Assembly (NCBI GenBank): GCA_019347855.1
Contig: JAHWKO010000054.1
Coordinates: 1-15,170, forward strand
Length of the DNA: 15,170 nucleotides
Reading direction: 5' to 3'
Origin: Actinomycetota bacterium
GTDB taxonomy: Bacteria > Actinomycetota > Nitriliruptoria > Nitriliruptorales > JAHWKO01
Part shown: in pieces, positions 1 to 6,596 of the stretch
Numbering within the stretch: the stretch's first letter is position 1
Layout of the letters: each line of letters opens with the position of its first letter
Notes under the pieces: generated by a model
What the model saw: the letters and a program-made list of their open reading frames with translations, nothing else
Told to the model about the DNA's origin: nothing
The model's database searches: none
Made by a program: the position numbers and the translations under genes

Positions 1-142
1 CCGGCCCCCCACGCCCCTCGCGCCGCCCGCCGCCGCCGACGCGACCGCCGCCCCCCCCCCCCCCGTCACCGCGGCCCCCCCGGCCCTGCCCGCCTCGTCC
101 CCCCCCCCCGGCCCCGCCCGGCTCACCGCCGCCCCCGTCCCC
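1..142. other. C-rich low-complexity contig end, probably unreliable sequence
   Basis: These bases are almost entirely C and G with very few T or A, and include C runs of 14 (51-64) and about 11 (100-109 region). Sequence from about 143 onward returns to the composition of the rest of the window. The frame of the downstream sulfur-carrier C-terminus stays open through it only because it has almost no T. I read it as a degraded or erroneous sequence end rather than biology. A true low-complexity Pro/Ala-rich coding region is less likely. Confidence 0.55.
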
Positions 143-256
143 CAGATACAGGAACACGACTTCCTACGGGAGGACATCCGGTGTCTGGTGTGGATCGGTG
201 TGGAGATCGGTTCGGACGACGAGCTGACGATCCTCCCGGCCCTGGCAGGAGGCTGA
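2..256 (+). CDS. MoaD/ThiS/CysO-like sulfur-carrier protein, C-terminal part (5' end lost or corrupted)
   Basis: The frame ending at the TGA of 254-256 finishes with DDELTILPALAGG. This matches the C-terminal strand and invariant Gly-Gly tail of small ubiquitin-like sulfur carriers (MoaD, ThiS, CysO), whose last glycine becomes a thiocarboxylate. The preceding EDIR, followed about 15 residues later by the acidic DDE, also fits the family pattern (NDEDVRF...DGD...ILPAVAGG in mycobacterial CysO). Only about the last 35 residues (from about position 143) look genuine. Upstream the translation is Pro/Ala low complexity from C-rich DNA, so the start cannot be placed. The gene touches cysH: the cysH Shine-Dalgarno lies in its last codons, which suggests coupling and a role in cysteine or other sulfur-transfer biosynthesis. 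A CysO-type carrier is my inference from context; MoaD or ThiS is possible. Confidence 0.6.
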   Translation, partial: RPPTPLAPPAAADATAAPPPPVTAAPPALPASSPPPGPARLTAAPVPQIQEHDFLREDIRCLVWIGVEIGSDDELTILPALAGG

Positions 257-259
257 ACC

Positions 260-1069
260 TTGGCAGTCACGGAACTCGCACCCCGACCGGTCGTCTTCGA
301 CGACCTCGAGATCGGCGAGATCGCCGTCGAGCTGGACGACCAGGAACCCGAGGACGTGATCGAGTGGGCGCTCGAGACCTTCGGGGACGGCGTCGCGATC
401 GTGACGTCGTTCCAGGCCGACGGGATGGTCATCCTCGACATGGCCTACCACATCCAGCCGGACCTCAAGGTCATCACCGTCGATACGGGCCGGCTCCCGC
501 AGGCCACCCACGACTTCATCGAGGAGGTCCGTGCCCGCTACCCGCAGGCGGATGTCGAGATCCTGCTCCCGGACAACCGCGAGGTCGAGGCGATGGTCCG
601 CCGCAACGGCCTCAACCTGTTCCGGGACTCGGTGCCCAACCGGCTGACCTGCTGCCAGATCCGCAAGGTCCGGCCGCTGCTGCGGGCGCTCGAGGGGCTG
701 GATGCGTGGTTCACGGGGCTGCGCCGTGACCAGTGGGCCTCCCGAGCCGCGATCAAGAAGGTCGAGCTCGACCACGACCACGACGGGATCGTCAAGGTCA
801 ACCCGCTCGCTGACTGGACCAAGGAGGAGGTCTGGGAGTACCTCGAGGATCTCGAGGTCCCGACCCACCCGCTGTACGAGCAGGGCTTCACGAGCCTCGG
901 CTGCGCCCCGTGCACACGTCCGATCCAGCAGGGGGAGGACGACCGCGCCGGACGGTGGTGGTGGGAGACGAACGCTCCGAAGGAGTGCGGGATGCACTGC
1001 CCGATCGAGACCGGAGGCTTCGAGCACGAGGTCCACGCGATCCTCGGCAAGGCCCACACAGATGAGTGA
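260..1069 (+). CDS. cysH: assimilatory adenylyl-sulfate (APS) reductase, 4Fe-4S type
   Basis: This 269-residue member of the CysH PAPS/APS reductase family reduces activated sulfate to sulfite in the cytoplasm, using thioredoxin. The cluster-binding cysteines of the APS-type enzyme are present: adjacent Cys131-Cys132 (TCCQIRKVRPL) and Cys215/Cys218 (GCAPC). The C-terminal catalytic motif KECGMH carries Cys243. The PP-loop nucleotide region is the N-terminal third (VTSFQADGMVILDM, then the VDTGRLPQAT segment). Having both cysteine pairs argues for APS rather than PAPS as substrate. The start is TTG at 260, seven bases after an AGGAGG (247-252) that overlaps the end of the upstream sulfur-carrier gene; no better start exists. 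The pairing with a GG-tailed carrier supports a cysteine-assimilation operon. Other pathway genes (sulfite reductase, sulfate adenylyltransferase) would lie left of the window. Confidence 0.95.
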   Translation: MAVTELAPRPVVFDDLEIGEIAVELDDQEPEDVIEWALETFGDGVAIVTSFQADGMVILDMAYHIQPDLKVITVDTGRLPQATHDFIEEVRARYPQADVEILLPDNREVEAMVRRNGLNLFRDSVPNRLTCCQIRKVRPLLRALEGLDAWFTGLRRDQWASRAAIKKVELDHDHDGIVKVNPLADWTKEEVWEYLEDLEVPTHPLYEQGFTSLGCAPCTRPIQQGEDDRAGRWWWETNAPKECGMHCPIETGGFEHEVHAILGKAHTDE

Positions 1070-1091
1070 CGCTGACGCGTCCCTCATCGTC

Positions 1092-1177
1092 ATCGTCCCC
1101 TGTCACAGGACGACTTCCCGTCGTGCGACCCCGTCGCCGGCAAGTCGCTCGCTGCGCTCGTCTTAGCCGGGGACGAT
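1092..1177 (+). promoter_or_regulatory. possible leader structure sequestering the ribosome-binding site of the 1179 gene
   Basis: ATCGTCCCC at 1092-1100 is an exact reverse complement of GGGGACGAT at 1169-1177, which contains the only plausible Shine-Dalgarno of the following ATG (1179). The enclosed bases hold a small hairpin (ACGAC 1111-1115 / GTCGT 1121-1125). If formed, the 9-bp stem would hide the ribosome-binding site. No known riboswitch class is recognised. In GC-rich DNA a 9-bp inverted repeat can arise by chance, so this is a weak call. Confidence 0.25.
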
Positions 1178-1178
1178 C

Positions 1179-1658
1179 ATGAGCGAAGCGATCGAACTGG
1201 ATGAGGACGAGCGGGAGCTGGTCGGCCTCGAGGTGGGGGCGATGATCCCCGGCCTGTCGGGCGAGCGGCGGGCCCGCTACCAGGCGCTGGCCGACGCGGT
1301 CGAGGAGGGCGCGGTCCCCGAGGATCTGCAGCCGCAGCTCGAGTCGGTCCTGTCGATCACGCTGCAGACGGCCCGCGCGAGGCAGATGTACCGGGCCGAG
1401 GGCGAGAAGATCCTCACCGGTCTCTACGAGCGCACGCCAGGAGGTCGCGAGCTGCGCGATCACCTCGGTGAGATCAACCAGGCTCTCACCTCGCTGACCG
1501 GCCACGAGCTCACCAGCGCCAGGGTGCGGATGCGCACGCTCGGGCACTTCACCGTGAGCTTGCAGACCGACGCTGCCAGGATCACTCTCGCCGTCCGTCC
1601 CGAGGGCGTCAACATCGAGTCCGTCGCCGTCGGTGAAGGCGGCTCCTCCACCTACTGA
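1179..1658 (+). CDS. hypothetical protein, 159 aa
   Basis: I do not recognise this protein. It is acidic, with no signal peptide or membrane segment, so probably cytoplasmic. Roughly residues 1-100 look helical and charged (an ELDEDERELVGLEV start, then repeated Arg/Ala/Leu/Gln heptad-like stretches). The last 50 or so residues look like beta strands (GHFTVSLQTDAARITLAVRPEGVNIESVAVG), ending in a Gly/Ser tail. ATG at 1179 is preceded by GGGGAC (1169-1174), an adequate ribosome-binding site. Codon composition matches the neighbours and a long uninterrupted frame supports reality. It follows cysH by 109 bp and precedes the tetR operator region by about 90 bp, so it may be a monocistron or a loosely linked last gene of the cysH unit. 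No function is inferred. Confidence 0.75.
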   Translation: MSEAIELDEDERELVGLEVGAMIPGLSGERRARYQALADAVEEGAVPEDLQPQLESVLSITLQTARARQMYRAEGEKILTGLYERTPGGRELRDHLGEINQALTSLTGHELTSARVRMRTLGHFTVSLQTDAARITLAVRPEGVNIESVAVGEGGSSTY

Positions 1659-1746
1659 GCCGACGGACGCGCTGCGACGGTTTGGGGGGGCCACCCATCA
1701 TCGCCGAGCTGGCGGGGCGATCCGTCGACGAGTCCGATCGTCGCTC

Positions 1747-1770
1747 TGATACGATACGGTTGCGTATCAT
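1747..1770. promoter_or_regulatory. probable TetR-family operator with overlapping promoter
   Basis: The AT-rich island upstream of the tetR gene holds nested inverted repeats: GATACG (1753-1758) and CGTATC (1763-1768) with a 4-base centre, plus an outer TGATACG (1747-1753) pairing with CGTATCA (1763-1769). ATACG-N4-CGTAT is the typical shape of a TetR autoregulatory site. TATCAT (1765-1770) could serve as a -10 box, so repressor binding would block polymerase. It lies about 20 bp before the GTG start, implying autoregulation of the whole regulator-exporter operon. Confidence 0.7.
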
Positions 1771-1790
1771 TCCTTGGTAGGGAGCGGACG

Positions 1791-2381
1791 GTGGACGAGC
1801 GGGCTCCGGAGGACCCCCGGGTCACCCGCTCGAAGGCCGCCATCATCGAGGCCACCCTCGAACTGCTGGCCGAACGTGGGGTCGCCGACACGACGGTCGA
1901 GGCGATCGCGGAGCGGTCGGGGGTCGCGAAGACGACGATCTACCGGCACTGGGACGACAAGGCCGAGGTCGTCCTGTCCGCGCTCGGGGCGATGCTGGAG
2001 CCGCCCCGCGATCCGGACACCGGCGACCTCCGCCAGGACCTCGAGCAGCTGTTGATGGGACTGGCACGAGCGCTCACCGACAGCCCGATCGCGTCGCTCC
2101 TCCCATCCCTGATCGACGCAGCGGAACGCGATCCGGCGTTCGCCAAGGTGCACCGTCGGTTCGCCGAGGCGCGGCACCGGATCGTCCGCGGGATCCTCCA
2201 GCGGGGTCTGGAACGCGGTGAGCTACGCGTCGACGCCGACCTCGAAGAGGTGATGGAGAGCCTGGCGGGGCCGCTGTTCTACCGCCGGCTCGTGCGGCAC
2301 GAGCCGATCCCCCCTGCGCGATGCACCGCGGTCGTCGACGCGGTCCTGCAGGTGTACGGAAGCCAGGAGACCCGACCGTGA
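1791..2381 (+). CDS. TetR/AcrR-family transcriptional repressor
   Basis: This 196-residue protein has the usual TetR architecture. The N-terminal DNA-binding domain (about residues 8-60) reads TRSKAAIIEATLELLAERG, then the helix-turn-helix TTVEAIAERSGVAKTTIYRHW, then DKAEVV. The C-terminal part (about 65-196) is an all-helical ligand-binding and dimerisation domain of the AcrR-like type. The start is GTG at 1791, preceded by GGGAG (1780-1784). The stop codon overlaps the start of the ABC ATPase gene (GTGA), so regulator and transporter are co-translated. The palindromic operator at 1747-1770 suggests it represses its own operon until a small molecule, perhaps an exported compound, releases it. 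The ligand cannot be read from sequence. Confidence 0.93.
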   Translation: MDERAPEDPRVTRSKAAIIEATLELLAERGVADTTVEAIAERSGVAKTTIYRHWDDKAEVVLSALGAMLEPPRDPDTGDLRQDLEQLLMGLARALTDSPIASLLPSLIDAAERDPAFAKVHRRFAEARHRIVRGILQRGLERGELRVDADLEEVMESLAGPLFYRRLVRHEPIPPARCTAVVDAVLQVYGSQETRP

Positions 2382-3394
2382 CGGACGCCGCCATCCAGGC
2401 CCAAGGTCTGGTCCGCACCTTCGGCGAGACGGTCGCGCTCGACGGGGTCGACCTGGTGGTCCCCGAGGGCCGTGTGGTGGGGCTCCTCGGTCCGAACGGA
2501 GCGGGCAAGACCACAACGGTGCGGATCCTCACGACGTTGCTCGCGCCCGACTCGGGTCGCGCCACGGTCGCTGGGCACGACGTCCGGGAGGACCCGGAGG
2601 CGGTCCGATCCGTGATCGGGCTGTCGGGGCAGTTCGCGGCGATCGATGACCACCTCACCGGCCGCGAGAACCTCGTTATGGTGGGGGAGCTCTACCAGCT
2701 CCGGCGCGACGTCGCGCAGGGGCGGGCCGACGAGCTGCTCGAACGGTTCGATCTCGTCGACGCCGCCGGGCGGCCCGTCCGTGGCTACTCGGGAGGGATG
2801 CGCCGGCGGCTCGACCTCGCCGCGAGCATCGTCGGCAGGCCCCAGGTGCTGTTCCTCGACGAACCCACCACGGGGCTCGACCCGCGCAGCCGGCGGGCGA
2901 TGTGGGAGGTGATCCGCGAGCTCGTGAGCGGGGGTGCGACGCTGCTCCTCACGACCCAGTACCTCGAGGAGGCAGACGTGTTGGCCGACCGCATCGTGCT
3001 GATCGACCACGGCCGGGTGATCGCCGAGGGCACCGCTGACGAGCTGAAGAGCCAGGTCGGAGGTCAGGTCCTCGAGATCCGGGTGAGCTCTGCCGAGGAC
3101 CTGGAGGAGGCCCGCCGGCAGGTCGCCGACCTCACGGATGCCGAGATCAACATCCGGGAGGCCGAGCGGTCGGTGCTGGTCCCGGTCGGCCGCGACGTGA
3201 AGCTGTTCGCCCGGGCGGTCGAGCGGCTCACGGAGGCTGGCATCGAGATGGATGACGTCGGGCTCCACAAGCCCACGCTCGACGACGTGTTCTTCTCGTT
3301 GACGGGTGGCTCTCCCGACGAGGTGCGGACGGGCTCGCGCCAGGACGGCGGCGCCCCGCAGGCGACCGCCGACGCCGCCGGAGGTGACGCGTGA
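2378..3394 (+). CDS. DrrA-like ABC transporter ATP-binding protein
   Basis: This is the ATPase subunit of an ABC-2 type exporter, 338 residues, acting at the inner face of the membrane. It shows Walker A GPNGAGKTT (38-46), the Q-loop Gln85, signature YSGGM (137-141) and Walker B VLFLDEP (157-163). After the nucleotide-binding domain comes a C-terminal extension of about 100 residues ending in LHKPTLDDVFFSLTG, as in daunorubicin-resistance DrrA proteins (DUF4162-type). Start GTG 2378 overlaps the tetR stop by 4 bp; the longer in-frame extension to 2321 lies inside tetR and lacks family support. The stop likewise overlaps the permease start. The likely job is drug or lipid-like compound efflux with the next gene. 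The substrate is unknown and DrrA-like does not imply anthracyclines. Confidence 0.93.
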   Translation: MTDAAIQAQGLVRTFGETVALDGVDLVVPEGRVVGLLGPNGAGKTTTVRILTTLLAPDSGRATVAGHDVREDPEAVRSVIGLSGQFAAIDDHLTGRENLVMVGELYQLRRDVAQGRADELLERFDLVDAAGRPVRGYSGGMRRRLDLAASIVGRPQVLFLDEPTTGLDPRSRRAMWEVIRELVSGGATLLLTTQYLEEADVLADRIVLIDHGRVIAEGTADELKSQVGGQVLEIRVSSAEDLEEARRQVADLTDAEINIREAERSVLVPVGRDVKLFARAVERLTEAGIEMDDVGLHKPTLDDVFFSLTGGSPDEVRTGSRQDGGAPQATADAAGGDA

Positions 3395-4212
3395 GCGCGA
3401 CCACGATCGATCGACCGCCGATGGCCTCGTCCAAGGCGGGACGCGCCGCGCGCGACACGCTCATCGTGATGCGTCGCAACCTGCGCGCCCTGACGCGCCA
3501 ACCGCAGCTCATCGTGTTCTCGGCGGTGCAGCCGGTGATGCTCGTGCTGCTGTTCAAGTTCGTGTTCGGCGGCTCGATCGGGCAGGTGCTGCCGCCCGAC
3601 ATCGAGTACATCGACTTCCTGCTGCCCGGGGTGATCGTGCAGGTCGTGGCCTTCGGGACCGCCCAGACCTCGGTTGGCATGTCCCAGGACCTGAACACCG
3701 GGATGATCGACCGGTTCCGGTCGCTGCCCATGGCCCGGTCCGCCGTGCTCGGAGGCCGGGTGCTCGCCGACGTCGTCCGGATCGCCGGGACCGTCCTGTT
3801 GGTCACGGGGGTCGGGGCGCTGCTGGGATGGCGCTACGCCGAGGGGTTCGCCAACGCCCTGCTGGGGTTCGTCGTCGTGGTCACCTTCGGCCTCGCGATG
3901 TCGTGGATCGCGGCGTGGGTCGGGATGTCGGTGCGCGATCCCGAGACCGCCCAGACCGCGGGTTTCGTGTGGCTGTTCCCGCTCGTGTTCGCGAGCTCCG
4001 CGTTCGTGCAGATCGAGACCTTCGATCCGTGGCTCGAGGCGTTCGCCCGGTGGAACCCGATCACGATCTTCGTGGATCTCGCCAGAGGACTCACCACGCA
4101 GGCGCCGTTCGACGTGACCGCTGACCTGTGGCTCAAGGCCGCCGGCTGGCTCGTCGTGATCCTCGGCGCGTTCGCTCCGCTGGCCGTCCGCCAGTACCGG
4201 AAGGTGAGCTGA
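3391..4212 (+). CDS. ABC-2 type (DrrB-like) transporter permease
   Basis: This 273-residue integral membrane protein partners the preceding ATPase. After a cytoplasmic N-terminus (about 45 residues, including RDTLIVMRRNLRALTRQP) come about six hydrophobic segments: roughly 44-60, 75-98, 120-145, 152-178, 190-210 and 248-265. The ABC-2 family hallmark between segments 2 and 3 is present as IDRFRSLPMARSAVLGGR. The start is GTG 3391 within a GTGA overlap, preceded by GGAGGTG (3380-3386). The homodimer or a 2+2 complex with the ATPase would form the exporter. Its last 80 bp are overlapped antisense by the convergent small CxxC gene, an unusual arrangement. Confidence 0.92.
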   Translation: MSATTIDRPPMASSKAGRAARDTLIVMRRNLRALTRQPQLIVFSAVQPVMLVLLFKFVFGGSIGQVLPPDIEYIDFLLPGVIVQVVAFGTAQTSVGMSQDLNTGMIDRFRSLPMARSAVLGGRVLADVVRIAGTVLLVTGVGALLGWRYAEGFANALLGFVVVVTFGLAMSWIAAWVGMSVRDPETAQTAGFVWLFPLVFASSAFVQIETFDPWLEAFARWNPITIFVDLARGLTTQAPFDVTADLWLKAAGWLVVILGAFAPLAVRQYRKVS

Positions 4213-4498
4213 CCTCGCCGGTCTCAGCCGTCAGGCGGGATCCTCGCTGACGCAGGACGATTGTCGAGTCCGTAGGCAGTCCGACCGTGCCGTTGCGTCG
4301 CGCGTGATCGGCGCAACGCCCGCAACTCACGACCGTGCTGGCGTCGCTGAAGTGGATCTGCCAGGACGACGAGACCGCGAAGGCCTCCCCGCACACCTGG
4401 CACGGCCAGTCCCCGTCGGTACGCGGGGCGCTGAAGTCGAGGACGTGGCTGACGGACATCTCGTACCGGTCGCTGGCACGAACGCCGTTCTGGTACAT
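4133..4498 (-). CDS. small CxxC...CxxC (zinc-ribbon-like) protein of unknown function
   Basis: This is a 121-residue frame read right to left. A very strong Shine-Dalgarno (GGAGGAGG, complement of 4503-4510) lies four bases before the ATG at 4498, which is the main reason to accept it. The core has two cysteine pairs, Cys33/Cys36 (WPCQVCGEAF) and Cys59/Cys62 (SCGRCADHAR), plus nearby His49 and His65. This spacing fits a zinc ribbon or small treble-clef fold. The last 40 residues are Arg/Ser/Gly-rich and probably disordered; the final 26 codons run antisense into the permease 3' end before a stop appears. A palindrome 25 bp upstream (4523-4539) could be an operator. I do not recognise the family; DNA/RNA binding or a regulatory adaptor are guesses only. 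Confidence 0.7.
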   Translation of the reverse strand: MYQNGVRASDRYEMSVSHVLDFSAPRTDGDWPCQVCGEAFAVSSSWQIHFSDASTVVSCGRCADHARRNGTVGLPTDSTIVLRQRGSRLTAETGEVSSPSGTGGRPAERTRRGSRRASRRP

Positions 4499-4522
4499 GA
4501 CCCCTCCTCCGCGACGATGATG

Positions 4523-4539
4523 GATGACCCGAGGTCATC
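4523..4539. promoter_or_regulatory. inverted repeat upstream of the small CxxC gene, possible operator
   Basis: GATGACC (4523-4529), spacer CGA, GGTCATC (4533-4539): a perfect 7-bp inverted repeat with a 3-base centre. It sits about 25 bp upstream of the ATG of the - strand CxxC gene, a typical place for a dimeric regulator to bind. No promoter hexamers are clear around it. Confidence 0.35.
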
Positions 4540-4618
4540 GTGCGGGGACGGATGGCCGGTCTTCGGTTCCCCGAACGGCGACGGATGGTGGAGCGGTCGG
4601 GGGCGCGAGGGGGATCTG

Positions 4619-4689
4619 AGCGGGTGAGGGGAGTCGAACCCCCGTCACCAGCTTGGAAGGCTGGGGCTCTGCCATTGAGCTACACCCGC
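4619..4689 (-). tRNA. tRNA-Gly, anticodon UCC
   Basis: Reverse complement folds as a complete 71-nt cloverleaf: acceptor GCGGGTG/CACCCGC, D-stem GCTC/GAGC, anticodon stem CCAGC/GCTGG around CTTCCAA (anticodon TCC), T-arm GGGGG-TTCGACT-CCCCT and discriminator T. CCA is not encoded. It reads codon GGA (and GGG). It lies downstream of tRNA-Pro on the same strand, separated by the palindromic repeats, and is probably co-transcribed with it. Confidence 0.97.
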
Positions 4690-4728
4690 GAGGGCGCGGT
4701 CAGGATACCCGAGCCGCCCCGATCACCA

Positions 4729-4778
4729 CCGACTTGTGAACGCGCAGCGCCATATGTGGCGCTCCCGGTTCACAGGCG
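4729..4778. repeat. palindromic intergenic repeat, copy 1
   Basis: First copy of a 50-bp unit repeated 71 bp further on; 47 of 50 bases agree. The core 4736-4773 is a near-palindrome: GTGAAC...AGCGCC, centre ATATGT, then GGCGCT...GTTCAC, with 13 of 16 arm positions pairing. It lies between two tRNA genes, so on the - strand transcript it would form a hairpin between tRNA-Pro and tRNA-Gly. Confidence 0.85.
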
Positions 4779-4799
4779 GGGAGCGGGGCGCACGTTCTG

Positions 4800-4849
4800 C
4801 CGGCTCGTGAACGCGGAGCGCCATATGTGGCGCTCCCGGTTCACAGGCG
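4800..4849. repeat. palindromic intergenic repeat, copy 2
   Basis: Second copy of the unit; its core is 4807-4844. One base change relative to copy 1 (G instead of C in the left arm) improves arm pairing to 14 of 16. The right half GGCGCTCCCGGTTCACAGGCG (here 4828-4848, minus none) is identical between copies. It ends 10 bp from the 3' end of the tRNA-Pro gene. Whether it is a REP-like element dispersed in the genome or a local duplication cannot be told from this window. Confidence 0.85.
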
Positions 4850-4858
4850 AACTGACGG

Positions 4859-4933
4859 TCGGGGCGGCCGGATTCGAACCGGCGACCTCGTGCTCCCAAA
4901 GCACGCGCGCTAACCAAGCTGCGCTACGCCCCG
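4859..4933 (-). tRNA. tRNA-Pro, anticodon UGG
   Basis: Reverse complement gives a full cloverleaf of 75 nt: acceptor CGGGGCG/CGCCCCG, D-stem GCGC/GCGC with an AGCTTGGTTA loop, anticodon stem CGTGC/GCACG around TTTGGGA (anticodon TGG), variable AGGTC, T-arm GCCGG-TTCGAAT-CCGGC and discriminator A. CCA is not encoded. It reads CCA/CCG codons. First gene of the two-tRNA - strand cluster. Confidence 0.97.
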
Positions 4934-5079
4934 TGGGCACGGCACGGTACCTCTCCCCGGCGCCGTCAGCGCGGACGACGACGATCCCAGGGACGGGATC
5001 CGGGGACGGTCCGTTGGCCCGCGCACGGTAGGTTCGACCTGACCTCCCACGATCTCTCGCTCGGATGGACCCTGCCGTC
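4934..5079. promoter_or_regulatory. divergent spacer between tRNA-Pro (-) and trigger factor (+)
   Basis: This 146-bp spacer must hold the promoters for the tRNA cluster (leftward) and tig (rightward). It contains GATCCC-AGGGAC-GGGATC (4983-5000), a 6-bp inverted repeat. TACCGT-like sequence lies about 15 bp before the tRNA-Pro 5' end on the - strand, and TAGGTT (5029-5034) about 50 bp before tig. These are -10-like only; no convincing -35 partner is visible, so promoter positions are uncertain. Confidence 0.35.
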
Positions 5080-6552
5080 ATGAAGACCTCCCTCGAACAG
5101 CTCGAGCCCACCAAGGTCAAGCTCACCGTCGAGGTCGAACCCGCCCGCGTACGTCGTGCCTTCGACCAGGCGGCCCGCCACCTCGCCCAGGACATCCAGC
5201 TGCCCGGCTTCCGAAAGGGCAAGGTCCCCCGAAAGCTCCTGGAGTCGAAGCTGGGCAAGGGAACGATCGCGCAGCACGCCATGGAGGACTTCCTCGGTGA
5301 GTTCTACGCCGAGGCGATCGAGGCGGAGGACGTCCGCCCCGTCGCCCCGCCCGACCTCGACCTCCAGCACTTCGACGAGGAGGAGGGGTGCGCGTTCGAG
5401 GCCACGGTCGAGGTCCGCCCCGAGGTCGAGCTGCCCGACCACCACGGCATCAACGTCGCGTTCCCCGACCACGAGGTCACGGACGCCGATGTCGACGAGC
5501 AGCTCGAACAGATGCGCGAGCGCTTCGCCGAGCTCGACGAGGTCGACCGCCCCGCGAAGCGCGGCGACTACGTCACGATCGACCTCACCGTCCGCAAGGG
5601 CGGCGAGGTGATCGAGGACGCCGCCGCCGAGGATGCGATGTACGAGGTCGGCTCAGGCGGCGTCACCCCCAAGCTGGACGAGGAGCTGCCGGGTGCGGTG
5701 GCCGGGCAGAGCCTCACGTACGTCGACGAGCTCCCCGAGGACTACCCCGAGCACGGGGGCGAGAACGTCGAGTTCACGGTCGTCGTGAAGGACGTGCGGG
5801 CCAAGGAGCTGCCGCCACTCGACGACGACTTCGCGATGACCGCCAGCGAGTTCGACACCCTCGAGGAACTGCGGGAGGACATCCGCCGCAACCTGCGCCA
5901 GCGCAAGATGGGCGAGGCCCGTCAGGACCTGCGGGCGCAGATCCTCGAGGCGTACCTGGCGCTGGTCGACGTCCCGCTCCCCGAGGCCATGGTCGAGGAC
6001 GAGGCCGAGGGTCGCCTCGGGCAGATCCGCGAGCAGGCGGAGCAGTACGGGCTCGGCTTCGAGGAGCTCGTCGAGATGCAGGGCGGCGACCCCGAGGAGC
6101 TCACCGCGAACATCCAGAAGCAGGCGGCCGAGTCCGTGAAAGCCCGGTTGGTCCTCGAGGCGCTCGCCGAGAAGCTCGACGTCGAGGCCGAGGTCCGCGA
6201 CCTCGAGCAGGAGATCATGCGGCACGCCTACCAGCGCAACGTCGACCCGCGGGAGCTCGCCCAGGCGATCGACCAGCAGGGCTCGATGGGGATGCTGGCT
6301 GGCGACGTGATCCGCCGCAAGACCCTGGACTTCCTGGTCGAGTCCGCCGAGATCGAGGGGGCGCCGTCCCACGAGGAGCTCGTCGAGCTCGGCTTCGAGC
6401 CCGCCGACGAGGACGAGGAGCTGCCCGACGAGGCGGCCCCCGACGCCGACCCGCATCCGCCCGAGATGGAGGGTGAGGAGGAACCGCCGGCCGACCTCGC
6501 TGAGGACGTCGGGTCCTACCAGGACGACGAGGAGCCTGAAGCGACGGGGTAA
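5080..6552 (+). CDS. tig: trigger factor (ribosome-associated chaperone and peptidyl-prolyl isomerase)
   Basis: This 490-residue cytoplasmic chaperone docks at the ribosomal exit tunnel. The N-terminal ribosome-binding domain carries the signature GFRKGKVP exactly at residues 43-50. The FKBP-type PPIase domain follows at about 155-240 ([12 protein letters not shown]...[21 protein letters not shown]), then the helical C-terminal substrate cradle (about 260-440). A very acidic tail of about 55 residues ([19 protein letters not shown] onward) is longer than in E. coli, as seen in many actinobacteria. I chose ATG 5080 because [19 protein letters not shown] aligns with the family N-terminus. An in-frame ATG at 5065 adds five residues, and neither has a strong Shine-Dalgarno. 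It heads the tig-clpP pair, 44 bp before clpP. Confidence 0.96.
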   Translation: MKTSLEQLEPTKVKLTVEVEPARVRRAFDQAARHLAQDIQLPGFRKGKVPRKLLESKLGKGTIAQHAMEDFLGEFYAEAIEAEDVRPVAPPDLDLQHFDEEEGCAFEATVEVRPEVELPDHHGINVAFPDHEVTDADVDEQLEQMRERFAELDEVDRPAKRGDYVTIDLTVRKGGEVIEDAAAEDAMYEVGSGGVTPKLDEELPGAVAGQSLTYVDELPEDYPEHGGENVEFTVVVKDVRAKELPPLDDDFAMTASEFDTLEELREDIRRNLRQRKMGEARQDLRAQILEAYLALVDVPLPEAMVEDEAEGRLGQIREQAEQYGLGFEELVEMQGGDPEELTANIQKQAAESVKARLVLEALAEKLDVEAEVRDLEQEIMRHAYQRNVDPRELAQAIDQQGSMGMLAGDVIRRKTLDFLVESAEIEGAPSHEELVELGFEPADEDEELPDEAAPDADPHPPEMEGEEEPPADLAEDVGSYQDDEEPEATG

Positions 6553-6596
6553 CCGCAGGGGTACATTCGACGACGGCCCGTCCGATAGGAGCACGC

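Noticed and set aside
1073..1181. Short + strand frame of about 35 codons in the cysH spacer
   Set aside because: Ser/Arg/Pro-rich, no ribosome-binding site and no recognisable feature; spacer treated as non-coding.
1700..1722. ATCGCC/GGCGAT stem as terminator of the 159-aa gene
   Set aside because: Only 6 bp with a 10-nt loop and no U tract; within chance expectation for this composition.
4304..4627. + strand frame of 107 codons over the CxxC gene
   Set aside because: It has no good ribosome-binding site and runs into the tRNA-Gly gene; the - strand frame has a strong RBS and paired cysteines.
4729..4849. CRISPR-like array
   Set aside because: Only two units, a 21-bp spacer, and the units are palindromic with no cas genes nearby.
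5065..5079. Upstream ATG for trigger factor
   Set aside because: It adds MDPAV before the conserved family N-terminus; no better ribosome-binding site.
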